From NCBI RefSeq assembly GCF_963678635.1, contig NC_087063.1:2828073-2883579 (forward strand): 55,507 nucleotides of DNA. The letters run 5' to 3'. Position numbers and translations under genes: made by a program. Positions 8,810-18,300 of the stretch are shown in pieces (the first letter of the stretch is position 1; every line of letters starts with the position of its first letter). The notes beneath the pieces are model-generated. The model worked only from the letters and a program-made list of their open reading frames with translations. It was not told the DNA's origin and ran no database searches. The stretch is from Symsagittifera roscoffensis (Eukaryota; Xenacoelomorpha; Acoela; Convolutidae).

Positions 8810-10615
8810 TTAGTCGTCGGGGAAAAAACCGTGGGGGAAGATGTCGTGAATTAGTTCTGAAGTTGTTAGTAGTTTAGCTAAGATGCGGATGATATTTTTA
8901 GTTTGAAGCAGTGGCCAAAGCAATTGAAGTGACTTAATAGTGGTTAGTTCTTCAGTGCCAACTGCAAACTCATAAGGTGTGTTTTGGATTTGATTATATA
9001 ATTTGTGATTGAATTTAGTGTTGTGGATGAATTCTAAAATTGGGATTTCTATGGGTTGTACAAACTCGTGCGGGAGAAGGAAGGGTCGGGATTCTTCGGC
9101 GTTGAAGGTCTTGGTGATGGGACAGAAGATGTACATTTGGGTTATGGGGTCATAATTACGAAGAATACCATGGAGGTTAGTGTCTTTAATACAATATGTG
9201 AAATTTAGGAAAAATGGTGAAGTGTATTTGGAATTAATGAATTGAAAACGATGGTGTGGTTGTCTAGAGGGTGTGTGTAGGTCAAAGTGATTTTGGATGA
9301 AGCGATAATAACTATATGTGTGGGTTTGTTTAGTGCGCAACATAATATCGTGTGAGCAGTGTAAATCTCTTTCGTGTGGTGCAAGGAAATGAAAGGTTAG
9401 TGAAAATAGTTGGAAGCGTTCTTTAAAACTTTCGTATGCTTGTGTGTCTGTTAGTGCTTCTGAAATAATGTGATCAAACTTTCGATCGAAGATGTTTAGT
9501 GTGAATATATATGGTGTCTTGATGAAAAATTTCTCGGTAATTTGTGGATTAGCGAAGCGATCGTCGTCTAAGAATTGATCTTGGTTAGCTCTGATGATGT
9601 TGTGATCATAGTATTCGAGTGTATATTCGTTAGCTCTAGGTGCAGTGTGTGTTTTTAGTGATTTTTTATATCCAACGTAAGTAAATTGTCTAGCGGTTAG
9701 TGGTGTAGTGAGTCGATATAGCATGTCCGTATTTCGCTCTATATCGATGTGAGTGTTAGATAATGGTAAGCAAAGAGGGTTAGTAAAATGATAATATGAG
9801 GTCCAAGAGAGAGTGGGCATTAAAACGTATTCATCTACGAAGTTGCGTGTTTCGTTAGTGTCGTGGGGGGTGTTTAAGGTGTATTGTGGGAATGAGGGTA
9901 AGGTGATGGCTAAAAATTCTTTTGTGTTAGTATGCTTGGGGTGGTTGATGTATTCACGGGCTGTTCCTGGTTTTGCTGGGAAAGGATGGTTGGGGAACTT
10001 TCTTTTAAAAGTGCGGTAAGCTCTATTAGTGTTGAGTGAAGATTCAGTGGATGTGGATGATGGTGCTAATGATTCAGTATAATTTGAAGAGGGTGTAGGG
10101 GTAGGGGGGTTGGATGAATTTATTGTGGAGGAGATTTGGTTTATGGTTGGGGTATTAAGGTGGTAGGGTTGTTGTTGAAGGGTAATAAAATTATCTAGCT
10201 CTGGGGAGATTCGGGGGGTGTCTGGAGAATGAGATGATTGGTCAGAATGGTATGAGGAGTAGGTTGGGGTAACTTGGGAAGCATAAGAGGGTGTGGGAGT
10301 GATTGGGTCAGGGTTATTGGATAATATGGGTTGAAAAGGGGGTTGAGAAAAATTAGAAGAGTTATGAAAATTATTGGATGGGGATGGTTCTGAGTCAGCA
10401 AATTCATCGGGGGTTTCAATATTCGGGTTATTGAGTTGTGAGATGGAATATAAAACTGAGATGTGTGAATTAGTATCGGAATTCATGCCTGATGTTACAT
10501 TACTAGATGGAAAATCGGGTGGCGGAAAAGCAAAAAGTGGTATTATTGGGATTGGGGAGGTAAGATTGGTTGGGTGGGAATTTGATCGGTGTAGTGATCC
10601 AAGTTGGCGGCTCAT
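8810..10615 (-). CDS. ORF6, unknown protein of the giant element
   Basis: 601 residues from the ATG at 10615, which overlaps the env stop as ATGA. Residues 1-~200 are Ser/Thr/Pro/Asn-rich and look disordered, ending in a basic patch (RTFKRKFPNH). Residues ~230-601 look folded, with many aromatic residues, several His/Cys and no clear membrane span. No domain is recognised. Position after env, coupled by the four-base overlap, suggests translation by termination-reinitiation from the same mRNA. By analogy with 3' accessory genes of complex retroviruses it could be a regulatory or structural accessory protein, but nothing in the sequence shows a function. The A/C-rich composition matches the other ORFs of the element. 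Confidence 0.8.
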   Translation of the reverse strand: MSRQLGSLHRSNSHPTNLTSPIPIIPLFAFPPPDFPSSNVTSGMNSDTNSHISVLYSISQLNNPNIETPDEFADSEPSPSNNFHNSSNFSQPPFQPILSNNPDPITPTPSYASQVTPTYSSYHSDQSSHSPDTPRISPELDNFITLQQQPYHLNTPTINQISSTINSSNPPTPTPSSNYTESLAPSSTSTESSLNTNRAYRTFKRKFPNHPFPAKPGTAREYINHPKHTNTKEFLAITLPSFPQYTLNTPHDTNETRNFVDEYVLMPTLSWTSYYHFTNPLCLPLSNTHIDIERNTDMLYRLTTPLTARQFTYVGYKKSLKTHTAPRANEYTLEYYDHNIIRANQDQFLDDDRFANPQITEKFFIKTPYIFTLNIFDRKFDHIISEALTDTQAYESFKERFQLFSLTFHFLAPHERDLHCSHDIMLRTKQTHTYSYYRFIQNHFDLHTPSRQPHHRFQFINSKYTSPFFLNFTYCIKDTNLHGILRNYDPITQMYIFCPITKTFNAEESRPFLLPHEFVQPIEIPILEFIHNTKFNHKLYNQIQNTPYEFAVGTEELTTIKSLQLLWPLLQTKNIIRILAKLLTTSELIHDIFPHGFFPDD

Positions 10616-13230
10616 CGTGGGCTAAAAAAATGATTATTTTGAGACTGAAAAGCGGTGGTATGGGGTTGTTCAATAATTTGTTCATAAGTATTATCATCTT
10701 GTGACTGGTGTGTCATTATATGTTGAATGGGACTTTGTGATGTGGTGAGTCGAAAATTTGGATTATGTGTGATGGCTAAGTTTCGAAAATTTCGTGGGAC
10801 TAGGGATAGTGGATGGTTATTTGGTAGGGGTGGTAATTGTGGTGCCGTTGGCGTTATGTCTACATTGTTATGTTCTTCGTCGTATGTATTTTGTCGTGTT
10901 GTTATTTTTGTGTTATATTCTTTTATTTGTGCGTCTAAAAGAATTTTGTTTATAGATGTAGAAAAGATTCCAAAAAATCCTGCAAAGAGTATGCGTGCTA
11001 CACTTGCTTGTCGATTGACCTGTGTGTGTATAGCACATGTGTTGTAGATTCCTTTTAAAAGTGAGAAAAGAAATCCAATAAAGTTAAACATTGCGTATAA
11101 AATAGTCAATTTTTCTAAGATGTAGTAGGGCCATCCTAGAAAATCGAGGATCTCATTTTTGAGTGTAACAAAGCTAAAAATGTTAATTGGTGATATATCT
11201 TGGGGACGGTATTTTTCACCGTTTAGATATATATAATCTTTAATGTCTTTAAAATATCCGCTATAGTCTTGCGTGTAGATATCGGCAAATCCTGCGGTTT
11301 CTGCAAGTTTGCGTAAATTTTGGTCTATTGATTGTCTTTGTATAGTGTCCATTTGTGTTAATAATTCTTGGAATTTTTGTGTTCTAATGTGATGTTGAAT
11401 ATCTGATTTTGAATAGATTCCTATTGATTGTAAGTCTATATTTGGGTTTCGAGCAATAGCGCGAATGCTTTCTGGTGAAAATTTTTTGAGTGATTGCATT
11501 AATGTGGGATATGGAGTGAGAAGATAATATTTATTTTCATCAGGGTTTAGTTGTACTACATTGTGGCTGTTTTCTGATCCACATGGGACTGCGGTATCCC
11601 AGAAATAGGTTCTTCGTGAAAGTGTATCCACGAAATGTACTTTATTCTTATAAAAGATAGGGATTCTTTTATAACATCGTTTATCTTCAAAAACGTATAG
11701 TGGTGATACTTTTTTAGTACAAGTATAAAACCATAAGATGTTTCCTTCATAGTCTAAAAAATTTGATCTATTTCCAGATAATAAGTATCCTGCATAGGGT
11801 ATTTTTAATACTGCTAGTGCAAGTGATTGTAATATTTGTGTTCGTTCTAATTCGCATAGGTGGTGTAGTGTTTCTAATTCGGAGAGTGACATTTCTTGAA
11901 AAATTCGGCTAATTGTATAATCTAGTTTCATATCTAAATGAATATCATAGTGGATATTACCGAAATATGTAGTATTCATTAGTGATAATTCTTGTAAGCG
12001 TGTGCTTCTGGTGTCATGGGGTTTTAGATGTCCACCAGGTTGTCCGTTGCTTTTTTCAAAATTAACTGGTATATAGGATGTTCCTTCGTTTAGAGGATGA
12101 CCTGTGGCATATGGGTCGATTTTTACTTTTCCAGTGGTCATGTCGAATCCTTTTTCGTATTCAACTAATATTTCAGAGTATTGTGTTCTGTGAAGTGGAT
12201 TCCTGTATTTACATGCAAGTTCTGTTTCTTGATATATTTGAAAACGTGTCAATTTATTTTCTATATTGTCTATGTTTCTAAAATTAGAACTTAGTTTTCG
12301 TGATGGATGGACTTGTTCATATGGAATTGATTGTATAAAATATTTTTCGTGAAATTTTATCATACGAGCGTGTATTTTTGCTACTTGAAATGTTGTACAT
12401 GTATCTTCGGGGAACCAAACAATTGTTGCTTGTGTTCTCGTTGTAGGGTCGCAATAACCTTGATCATTTTTACAAGGTAATCGGATTCCTTGATAGATCA
12501 TTGTATTATCTGATAAATCTCGTGTTAGTTGTATTTTTTCGAGTTGTATTTTCCAATCAAAAAACATTATTTCTTGGTATCCTTTATTTTTTGTGTCTGC
12601 TTTGCAGTTTGATGGGTCATTTATACCAATGTGTGGTATCCAATGTTTATCGTGTAGGTCATAGGTTAATCGTCCGTGTGCGCCGCTATACGGGTATTTT
12701 TCGTCTAGTTTTATATGTCCTTGGTGTCTTTCAAGTTGTGATTGATGTACAGAGTCTGGAAAAACTTGAAAATTAACTAACTTTCTTTGGGAGTTTTTAT
12801 TTTGTGTGATGTTTAGTCTAAGTAATTCATTTTTACAATCGTCGGGATTGAGATGTAAAAGACGTTCTATATTACTTTGATAGAATGATTCATGGTCAAG
12901 TCGGTTTTTGTTTCCGTTCGAGACTTGTGAACAATGTACTTTCTTTTCGGAAAATGTTGCTGTGAATTTATAACCTGTAACTGTTGTTGCTCGGGCTTTT
13001 GAATAGAGTGTTGCTATTACATCTGTGGTTTCTATAGCTTGTGGTTCTGTTTCACATTGTGATACTTGATTTATTGCATATTTATGTAGTGTTTTTTGTT
13101 CATTTTCTTCACAATCGTAATGTGTTACTAGTAAATCTTGTGGTCCTGTACGAGGGGAAGGGTTTATGTTTTGATTTGAGATTACTAGAAAAAGGAGTTG
13201 GAGAAAAATTAATAGTTTTAGAATATACAT
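10612..13230 (-). CDS. env: ORF5, envelope-like membrane glycoprotein
   Basis: 872 residues. The N-terminus is a clear signal peptide (MYILKLLIFLQLLFLVIS). A large Cys-containing ectodomain follows, with N-glycosylation sites such as NIT, NTT and NRS. Two strongly hydrophobic stretches lie near residues 700-728 and 743-762, then a tail of about 110 residues with a Pro-rich segment and a YEQI sorting-type motif. The layout is that of a viral fusion glycoprotein. The region ~480-560 (FYTCTKKVSPLYVFEDKRCYKR..., then HFVDTLSRRTYF) recalls glycoproteins of the chuvirus/mononegavirus type captured by other LTR elements; this assignment is tentative. No furin-type site was noted. The start codon overlaps the end of ORF4 by 13 nt and the stop overlaps ORF6 as ATGA. 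It would allow cell-to-cell or horizontal spread if functional. Confidence 0.8.
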   Translation of the reverse strand: MYILKLLIFLQLLFLVISNQNINPSPRTGPQDLLVTHYDCEENEQKTLHKYAINQVSQCETEPQAIETTDVIATLYSKARATTVTGYKFTATFSEKKVHCSQVSNGNKNRLDHESFYQSNIERLLHLNPDDCKNELLRLNITQNKNSQRKLVNFQVFPDSVHQSQLERHQGHIKLDEKYPYSGAHGRLTYDLHDKHWIPHIGINDPSNCKADTKNKGYQEIMFFDWKIQLEKIQLTRDLSDNTMIYQGIRLPCKNDQGYCDPTTRTQATIVWFPEDTCTTFQVAKIHARMIKFHEKYFIQSIPYEQVHPSRKLSSNFRNIDNIENKLTRFQIYQETELACKYRNPLHRTQYSEILVEYEKGFDMTTGKVKIDPYATGHPLNEGTSYIPVNFEKSNGQPGGHLKPHDTRSTRLQELSLMNTTYFGNIHYDIHLDMKLDYTISRIFQEMSLSELETLHHLCELERTQILQSLALAVLKIPYAGYLLSGNRSNFLDYEGNILWFYTCTKKVSPLYVFEDKRCYKRIPIFYKNKVHFVDTLSRRTYFWDTAVPCGSENSHNVVQLNPDENKYYLLTPYPTLMQSLKKFSPESIRAIARNPNIDLQSIGIYSKSDIQHHIRTQKFQELLTQMDTIQRQSIDQNLRKLAETAGFADIYTQDYSGYFKDIKDYIYLNGEKYRPQDISPINIFSFVTLKNEILDFLGWPYYILEKLTILYAMFNFIGFLFSLLKGIYNTCAIHTQVNRQASVARILFAGFFGIFSTSINKILLDAQIKEYNTKITTRQNTYDEEHNNVDITPTAPQLPPLPNNHPLSLVPRNFRNLAITHNPNFRLTTSQSPIQHIMTHQSQDDNTYEQIIEQPHTTAFQSQNNHFFSPR

Positions 13231-14351
13231 GTGTATGATAATCCTGAGTATGGATTATAAAATGTAATGTAGCCAATTGTGTTTTTGGTATATCTGTCGT
13301 ATTTGTATATTACTTCAGTAGTTATAAACGGTGGTGGTAGTGATTGAGCTGTTATGTTAGGTGGATTTAATGGGTAGGGATGTTGGGTAATATTGTTTAA
13401 CTTAACGGTAATTTCAAACTTTAATTGTAAACTGTTTTGTTGGAGTATTTGAATATTGTGATCACGGATATCGTTGTGAATATCTTGGCGATATTGTAAT
13501 CTATTAAGTGCCCAGTTATGAAGGCGGTTACTTTCCTGATGTTGTCCAAATAGTGGTGGAGGTGCTGTAAATGTATTCCAATCTAGTCTTAAAGGAATAT
13601 TTATTGATGATTGTTCTCGATATCTGGCGTCGAGATTATTTGGAAAATTTAAGTTAAAGGGTGGTGGTGAAAACTGGCTTATTGATGGTGTTGATGATAG
13701 TGATAATGTTTCTGGTAGTGATGAGGATGTTGTTGTATCCGTAGAAATATCTATGGGGTCATTGACTAAATTTGGTTCACCTTGTGTAAATGAATGTGTA
13801 GTCCAATATGGGAATCGTGATGTTTGGTTTGTGGGGTTGAAAGGATTTTCACGTATTTGCTCAGATGTTGGTGTTGAACCTAAGTAATCTGATGGTAGGC
13901 TTGAGGTGCTACGTTGTGAAAGAAGCGTAGGGGTTTCTGGTAATATACCAATGGGGTTTTCTGGAGTGCTTTGTGATGGGGATTGAGGTATGTCAAAATG
14001 AACTCGGGGAGTTTGAAAATTTCTGTTTCGTCGAGGATGTATAATTTGTCTATTTATTTCGACTGTATTTTGGTTTTGACTAGAATTTTTTATTCTACTT
14101 AGTTCTTGTGGTAGTGTTGGATATAGGTTATATGTTGGTTCGCTTAAAGGTGCTTGTCGTTGAACTGGTTCTAGTGGTTCTGATAAACGAGCATGTCGTT
14201 CTTCAAAAGTGTATGGATTGTCTTGAAAAGAAATTCGTGTAGATGTTTGAGGATTTTGAGTAGTTGAAGGTGGTGTTTGGTTATCTTGGGATGATGTCGG
14301 TGAAGACTGATTCTGTGACTGTTGGGTAGCAATTTTTGATGGTTTTTTGAA
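13218..14351 (-). CDS. ORF4, 377-codon open frame without any ATG
   Basis: Translating the - strand from 14351 gives 377 sense codons to a TAA at 13220-13218 with no ATG, GTG or TTG codon. Two in-frame TAA codons lie directly before it (14357-14352). The product is Ser/Thr/Pro/Gln-rich up to about residue 230, then more ordered, with a C-terminus ending IGYITFYNPYSGLSYTCIF. The frame is maintained over 1.1 kb with the same base bias as neighbouring ORFs, so it is coding. Expression must use splicing, a non-AUG start, or coupling to ORF3b. An A-AAA-AAC slippery heptamer (14348-14342) sits at its start, in phase with the ORF3b frame but just after that ORF's stop. Its end overlaps the env start by 13 nt. 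No domain is recognised. Confidence 0.75.
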   Translation of the reverse strand, partial: FKKPSKIATQQSQNQSSPTSSQDNQTPPSTTQNPQTSTRISFQDNPYTFEERHARLSEPLEPVQRQAPLSEPTYNLYPTLPQELSRIKNSSQNQNTVEINRQIIHPRRNRNFQTPRVHFDIPQSPSQSTPENPIGILPETPTLLSQRSTSSLPSDYLGSTPTSEQIRENPFNPTNQTSRFPYWTTHSFTQGEPNLVNDPIDISTDTTTSSSLPETLSLSSTPSISQFSPPPFNLNFPNNLDARYREQSSINIPLRLDWNTFTAPPPLFGQHQESNRLHNWALNRLQYRQDIHNDIRDHNIQILQQNSLQLKFEITVKLNNITQHPYPLNPPNITAQSLPPPFITTEVIYKYDRYTKNTIGYITFYNPYSGLSYTCIF

Positions 14352-14359
14352 TTATTACT

Positions 14360-14548
14360 TTAGTGAGAAATTTTGTGTTTATTATAATATTCTTCCAAAA
14401 AAAGAATTAGAAGGACTGTTGCTAGGGCAAATGTGAGGATTGCTTTCTTTATACATTTACAGATGGTCAAAATGAGGGATGATAAGAATGCTATGAAAAT
14501 TACAAACAATAAAAAAATATCGGTTCTACTGAAAATTGTTCGTATCAT
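14360..14548 (-). CDS. ORF3b, small hydrophobic protein
   Basis: 62 residues with two hydrophobic stretches (IFLLFVIFIAFLSSLILTIC and ILTFALATVLLILFL) joined by a short basic turn (KCIKK). This is the shape of a two-span membrane hairpin. Its ATG overlaps the ORF3a stop as ATGA (14548-14545), which supports a real coupled pair. Small hydrophobic proteins of viruses are often viroporins or assembly factors; that is analogy only. Being short and AT-rich, it could be a chance ORF, but the overlap and strand agreement argue against it. Confidence 0.5.
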   Translation of the reverse strand: MIRTIFSRTDIFLLFVIFIAFLSSLILTICKCIKKAILTFALATVLLILFLEEYYNKHKISH

Positions 14549-14775
14549 TTAGACAAGTTGTATAAATCGTACCTGTGGATATAATCAAGGGTTTTGGAAA
14601 GTTGGAGGAATAGTTCGAGAATAGTGTAGAAAATTAAAAAAATGTTACAAAAAATGATTAGGATTATTAGAAAAGATTCAAGTATATCAAAAAGAAATAT
14701 TATAAAGGTTTCAAGTATTGTAAAAAAATGTTTAAGATTTATGAGTATTTGAGTAACTGATTGAGAGAAGAGCAT
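14545..14775 (-). CDS. ORF3a, small hydrophobic protein
   Basis: 76 residues, almost all hydrophobic from about 15 to 60 (FIIFLFDILESFLIILIIFC is the core), with a polar C-terminus (DYIHRYDLYNLSK). It is likely a membrane protein with one or two spans. It is the first ORF after the gap following Gag-Pol and is followed by ORF3b through an ATGA overlap. No family is recognised. The T-rich coding strand differs from the A/C-rich long ORFs, as expected for Leu/Ile/Phe codons. Confidence 0.45.
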   Translation of the reverse strand: MLFSQSVTQILINLKHFFTILETFIIFLFDILESFLIILIIFCNIFLIFYTILELFLQLSKTLDYIHRYDLYNLSK

Positions 14776-15372
14776 TTAAGAAATGATCTCTTGGTCGAAT
14801 ATTTTTTGCTGTTTGAGGCGATTTTCTAGTGTGGTCGGATTATTTATTAGTTTTTTGACAAGTGGGTTGAGTTTTGTAAAAAATTGTTGGGGGCAATTTT
14901 TATGGTGACTGGGAGGTCGTCTTTTTCTTTATTTTTGTTTGTCAAATGATCCGGGGTATGGTGAGATTTTTATACTTTAGGCTAATTAAAATGTTCATTT
15001 TGTTACTTTAGGCTAAGTTAACAAATTTGCTTTGGGGGCATTCGTGGTTTGAGTTGGGGAAATATTGTTGATCTTTGGGTTATTAGATAAGGGAGGGGTA
15101 CGGTATTATGGTGATATTTATTTTAGTTGTCAAGTTGGAGTGGTTTGCTTATTTTTGACCTGGAGGTCGTAAAGTTATAGTTATAGATGTGCCTGGAGTT
15201 CTATATGATTCGTCTAATTGGTCTTAGTTTGAGTTAGAGAAAGTGACGGATTGGATGAATCCTATTGGTCTATTTTGAACTAGAATTATTACGTACTTGT
15301 CAGCATGTTATTTTGAAAAATGTAAATGAAAAATGTTTCGGAGGTTTCAAGATTGTGAAGCAAATGTTAAAA
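14776..15372 (-). other. spacer between Gag-Pol and the downstream ORF train
   Basis: About 600 bp without a convincing ORF on either strand. It is the natural place for a subgenomic promoter, a splice acceptor or an internal entry site for the five downstream ORFs. No specific motif could be supported. Confidence 0.4.
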
Positions 15373-18300
15373 TTACTTTTGAAATTCTACCTTCTTTAAA
15401 ATTTTAGATTGGGGGATGAATATTTTATAGTTTTTACGTGGTTGATTTCGGAGTCTTGTTGTTTTTCTATTTTCTGATTTGTCGATTTGTTCTTGGGGTA
15501 TTATTTGTTCGGTCATTTTTCTATTTTTTCTTTGTTTTGGGGATTCTTTATGGTTTTGTGTATTGTTTTTGATGGCGATTGGTTTTGTGTTTTGATTTTC
15601 GGTGGGGTTATCATTTTGTTCTGTGTTTTTCAGATGTGGTTCATTTTGAATGATTTTTAATCCTGTGAAAGAATATAATTGAGTTAATTCGCGGAGTGCG
15701 TATTCTTTTGGGTAATAAGGTAATAGGTTGTTTCGATGTTGAACGATTTCTTTTTTGTTTGAGTCGGTAATTTTATATGTGACATCAGTGGGTTTTGCAA
15801 TTATCTGGTATGGTCCTTTTCGAAGGGGTTGTAATTTTTTAGAAATTCCTTTTTGAGTATTAAAATTAGGTATTAAAACAAATGTTCCAATTTTTAATTC
15901 GGAGGCTGGTGTAAAACGTGAATTGATTTGTTCATTAATGTTTTGTCTTTGTAATAACTTTTTTGTTATTTTTTGATAAATTTCATTGTGTTTTTTATCT
16001 CTATTTAGAATCCATTCGGTGTGTGTACCGGAGGCTAGTTTAAGAATTTGTGGGTGATGAAAATGATCTTCATCGTGTGTATGTAAAGGTAGGTTATAAC
16101 AAATTGAGTCTTTATTTGGTTGACAATAACCTTGTGCGTTTTTATGAGAATTTGCTGTAAACATTATTGGTTTGCGTGGCTTTTGGTTAAAAACCATTTC
16201 GTATGGTGACATTCCTAAAGTTGTCGTAATTTGTGAATTATACGCTAAGGGAAATAATTTTACATCTGCTGACCATTCGGTATATTTTGTATCATTTCCG
16301 TTGATGATACATCTAAGATATTCTTGTAATGAACGGTTCATACCTTCGACTAAGCCGTTTGTCCAAGGTGCATGAGATGTACGTGGTTTGTGTTTAATGT
16401 TATATAAATGACATAGTGTGATAATTTCATTATTTATGAATTCTGTACCGTTGTCTGTAACTAAAATTTCTGGTAGTCCGAATTTTGCTATCCAGTGTTC
16501 ATAGAGTGTTGTGTAAGCGTAATAAGCGTTACAATGTGGTACTGGGTTAAGTGCTACATAATGTGTAAATGCGTCAACAATTACCATAATGTAGGAGTTT
16601 CCTTCTGATGAGGGTGAAATTGGTCCTTTGGTATCAAATGAGATACGATGATTGAAGTACAAACTTTGTCCTTTAAAATCTTGTTTTTGTGCTATTTGTT
16701 TTTGATTTGGGTAAGGTTTATTTAGTTGACATACTATACAGTCATTGCATAGTACTTTTATCCAAATTGGTGCATTTGGGAAATAAAAGTTTTGTATAAA
16801 ATTTGAATATGTTTTTTCTGATCCAGAGTGTCCTTTAATATTTTGTGTATGTGAAATATTAAAAGCTATAAGAATCATACTTAAAGGGAGACATGGAACT
16901 GTAGATTCATTCAGGTTATATTCTAAAAGGTCTGTATTTTCGTTAATTGTTGTGTTGTTAAATTTGCGAAAGTATCGGAGGAGTGTTTTGTTTCCTAGAA
17001 TGGTTGAATCTGCTTTGATAGGTTTAGTTTTATATTTGTGCCATGATTTTAGTTGTCGAATTACAGGGTCAAGGTTTTGATATTGTTTCAGTGTTGAAAT
17101 TGTAATTATTTCTGTTGGGGGGAGAAAAATGTTTTCGATTTCTAATTTAGATAAGGGTATTGTATCAAGTGGGTCGTGAAGGTCAAAAACTTGATTTATT
17201 GTGTATTTTGAATCATTTGTTTGTGGTCCTGATAAATTTATTTTATCAGTTAAATTTTCTTTTTCAATTAGTGGAAAATGGTCTTTCTTAGGTGGGTGTT
17301 GTTTTGTTCGTTTTTGTTGGGTGTTATTTTTTATCCATTGAGAATATGGGATTGGTTTGAAAGTTGATGTTCCAAGTAAATCAACTTCATAATGATTATC
17401 TTGACAATCTAAATAAAGTGGGAAATGTTGTAAACTATTTATTTGTGATTGTTCAATATCAGTTTTTACTGCATATTTGCATTCCAATCGGGGTGATGTT
17501 TCGTTTTCTGCAAGGTAGAATTTTATGTTTTTGGGTATTTCAACTGTTGTTTTTCGTGTAAGTAATTCAGGTGGTGTATTTCGACTTAAGGTGTCTGGTA
17601 ATGCAAGATTTTTTCCTGCAGTCCAAACTATATGTAAGTTTGGAAATTTCATTAGAATTAGTTGAAATCTGTAAACTCGGTGGTTTGGGTTAGATTTTTG
17701 TGTAAAGAGAAAGATGATTGGTTTATGGTCTGTGAATAAAACTGTTGGATGTTTTGATCCAAGTATCAGAAATTCATTTTCTGTTAGTGTATATATTATG
17801 GCTGTACATTCTCTCATTAGAGTTGAGAGTCGTAGCTCTGCTTGAGTGAATAATCGAGAATTTGCTGATATGAGGTTCATTTTATTTGTACCATTATGTG
17901 ATTGTAATAGTGCTGCACCGATGCCAAAGTTCGAAGCATCGCACATTGCATAAAATGGTTGATTTGAATCTGGAATTGTGTTTGAAATTTGTTCAGTTAA
18001 AAGTTTCTTTACTTCTTCAAATCGTGTTTGATGTTCTGTGTTCCATTCAAAATTATTTTGTTGTCTAAGGATGTTATAAAATGGTCGTAGATATAATTGC
18101 ATTTTATAAACATATTTACTTAAAAAGTTTAACATTCCAAGAAATTCTTGGATTTTCTTTTTATTTGTTGGTGGTTGAAGTTTTTGAATAGCGTCAATGC
18201 GTGATTTCAATGGAGTGATTGTTTTTCTTTCTATATTATGTCCTAAGAATTTAACTCTTGTCAAAAAGAAGTGTGATTTATCGGGGGCGGCCTTCAGATT

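Noticed and set aside
14342-14362. functional -1 frameshift from ORF3b into ORF4
   Set aside because: The slippery heptamer is in the right phase, but the ORF3b stop codon precedes it by 12 nt, so ribosomes in that frame would not reach it in this copy.
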